Shown: in pieces, positions 63,802-64,000 of the stretch
How positions within the stretch are numbered: position 1 is the stretch's first letter
Layout of the letters: the number at the start of each line of letters is the position of its first letter
Assembly: GCA_940337035.1 (NCBI GenBank)
Contig: CALNHX010000274.1
Location: 1-64,000 of the forward strand
DNA length: 64,000 bases
From: Agriotes lineatus
Lineage: Eukaryota > Arthropoda > Insecta > Coleoptera > Elateridae
Reading direction: 5' to 3'
Program-made: the position numbers and the translations under genes
Notes under the pieces: model-generated
Told to the model about the DNA's origin: nothing
Seen by the model: the letters and a program-made list of their open reading frames with translations, nothing else
Database searches by the model: none

Positions 63802-64000
63802 GTCCTTAACGTCCCAGACGTCCCAGACGTCCAAGATGTCCCATATGTCCTTAACGTCACAGACGTCCCAGATGTCCCATATGTTCCTAACGTTCCAGAC
63901 GTCCCAGATGTCCCATATGTCCCATATGTTCCTAATGTCCCAGGCGTCCTACATGTTCCATATGTCCCTAACCTCCCAGACGTCCTAAATGTCCCATATG

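Larger units (their letters stand above)
1..64000 (+). repeat. 9-bp-unit satellite array filling the window
   Basis: The entire window reads as head-to-tail copies of a 9-bp unit with consensus DAYGTCCYW. Typical unit order is TATGTCCCT, AACGTCCCA, GACGTCCCA, GATGTCCCA, forming 36-bp blocks that grow to 45 bp when a GACGTCCTA unit is added. Unit orientation never flips: CCC runs stay on the + strand throughout, giving strong C-over-G skew. By eye the canonical 36-bp block has 14 C against 6 G. No non-repeat sequence was found at any point. Variant units are arranged in higher-order copies of about 3 to 7.5 kb. This architecture is known from eukaryotic satellites. The host species and chromosomal position cannot be told from the sequence. 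Confidence 0.98.
61500..64000 (+). repeat. Block E: mixed array with short local duplications
   Basis: About 62440-63200 resembles block C (tctcttatg at 62553, acttgct at 63143, register break gttcagatg near 63103), but the surrounding order differs. Two local tandem duplications of 117 and 162 bp are present. The array continues to the window end without reaching unique sequence. Confidence 0.8.

Noticed and set aside
1..64000. CRISPR array
   Set aside because: There are no unique spacers between conserved repeats. Every position is part of the same 9-bp family.
1..64000. True telomeric DNA
   Set aside because: CCCTAA is present only as isolated hexamers inside 9-bp units and never as tandem hexamers.
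1..64000. Inverted segments or an embedded transposon
   Set aside because: Reading along the window I saw no stretch of GGGAC-type units on the + strand, no terminal inverted repeats and no non-satellite insert.

Overview
The whole 64-kb window is one uninterrupted tandem-repeat array (satellite DNA). I found no unique sequence, no gene I would defend, no RNA gene, no transposon and no CRISPR array. The elementary unit is 9 bp with consensus DAYGTCCYW. Common forms are TATGTCCCT, AACGTCCCA, GACGTCCCA, GATGTCCCA, AATGTCCCA, GGCGTCCTA and TATGTCCTT. All units lie head-to-tail in one orientation, with C-runs on the + strand and G-runs on the - strand. An array this long with nested higher-order repeats (HORs) points to a eukaryotic heterochromatic, centromeric, subtelomeric or B/sex-chromosome type region. 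The sequence does not identify the species.

Layout, from positions of rare variant units used as landmarks. About 1-430 is a degenerate left segment. About 431-21970 is block A, with HOR copies of ideal length 5463 bp (607 units of 9 bp). Its copies begin at 618, 4641, 10014 and 16520. The first lacks about 1.44 kb, the second lacks 90 bp, and the third carries an extra 1043-bp partial duplication. About 21971-33400 is block B, a mosaic with a 2.9-kb tandem duplication (24286-27189 and 27190-30094) and a wider repeat at about 7.5 kb. About 33400-35560 is a transitional stretch. About 35560-51970 is block C, with copies of about 4.9-5.5 kb, each carrying an internal 396-bp duplication. About 51000-61500 is block D (landmark phase overlaps the end of C), with copies of 3.2-3.5 kb and a 6.7-kb alternation. 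About 61500-64000 is block E, rich in short local duplications (117 and 162 bp).

The strongest structural result is how well the 9-bp register holds. Nearly every segmental gain or loss I could measure is a multiple of 9 bp. Only 24 register breaks are needed to explain all landmark distances. They are all small deletions, and many are inherited copies of the same few ancestral events. The remainder of each HOR length modulo 9 (0 in A, 6 in C, 8 in D) is therefore a family signature.

Very long open reading frames, including one of 3517 codons, follow from a 9-bp repeat that lacks stops in some frames. The longest begins with GTG and has no in-frame ATG through its V-P-x repeat portion, so I reject it as a gene. 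The DNA itself has properties worth testing: near-continuous G-quadruplex/i-motif potential, very dense ACGT/CpG palindromes, and a constrained order of unit variants.
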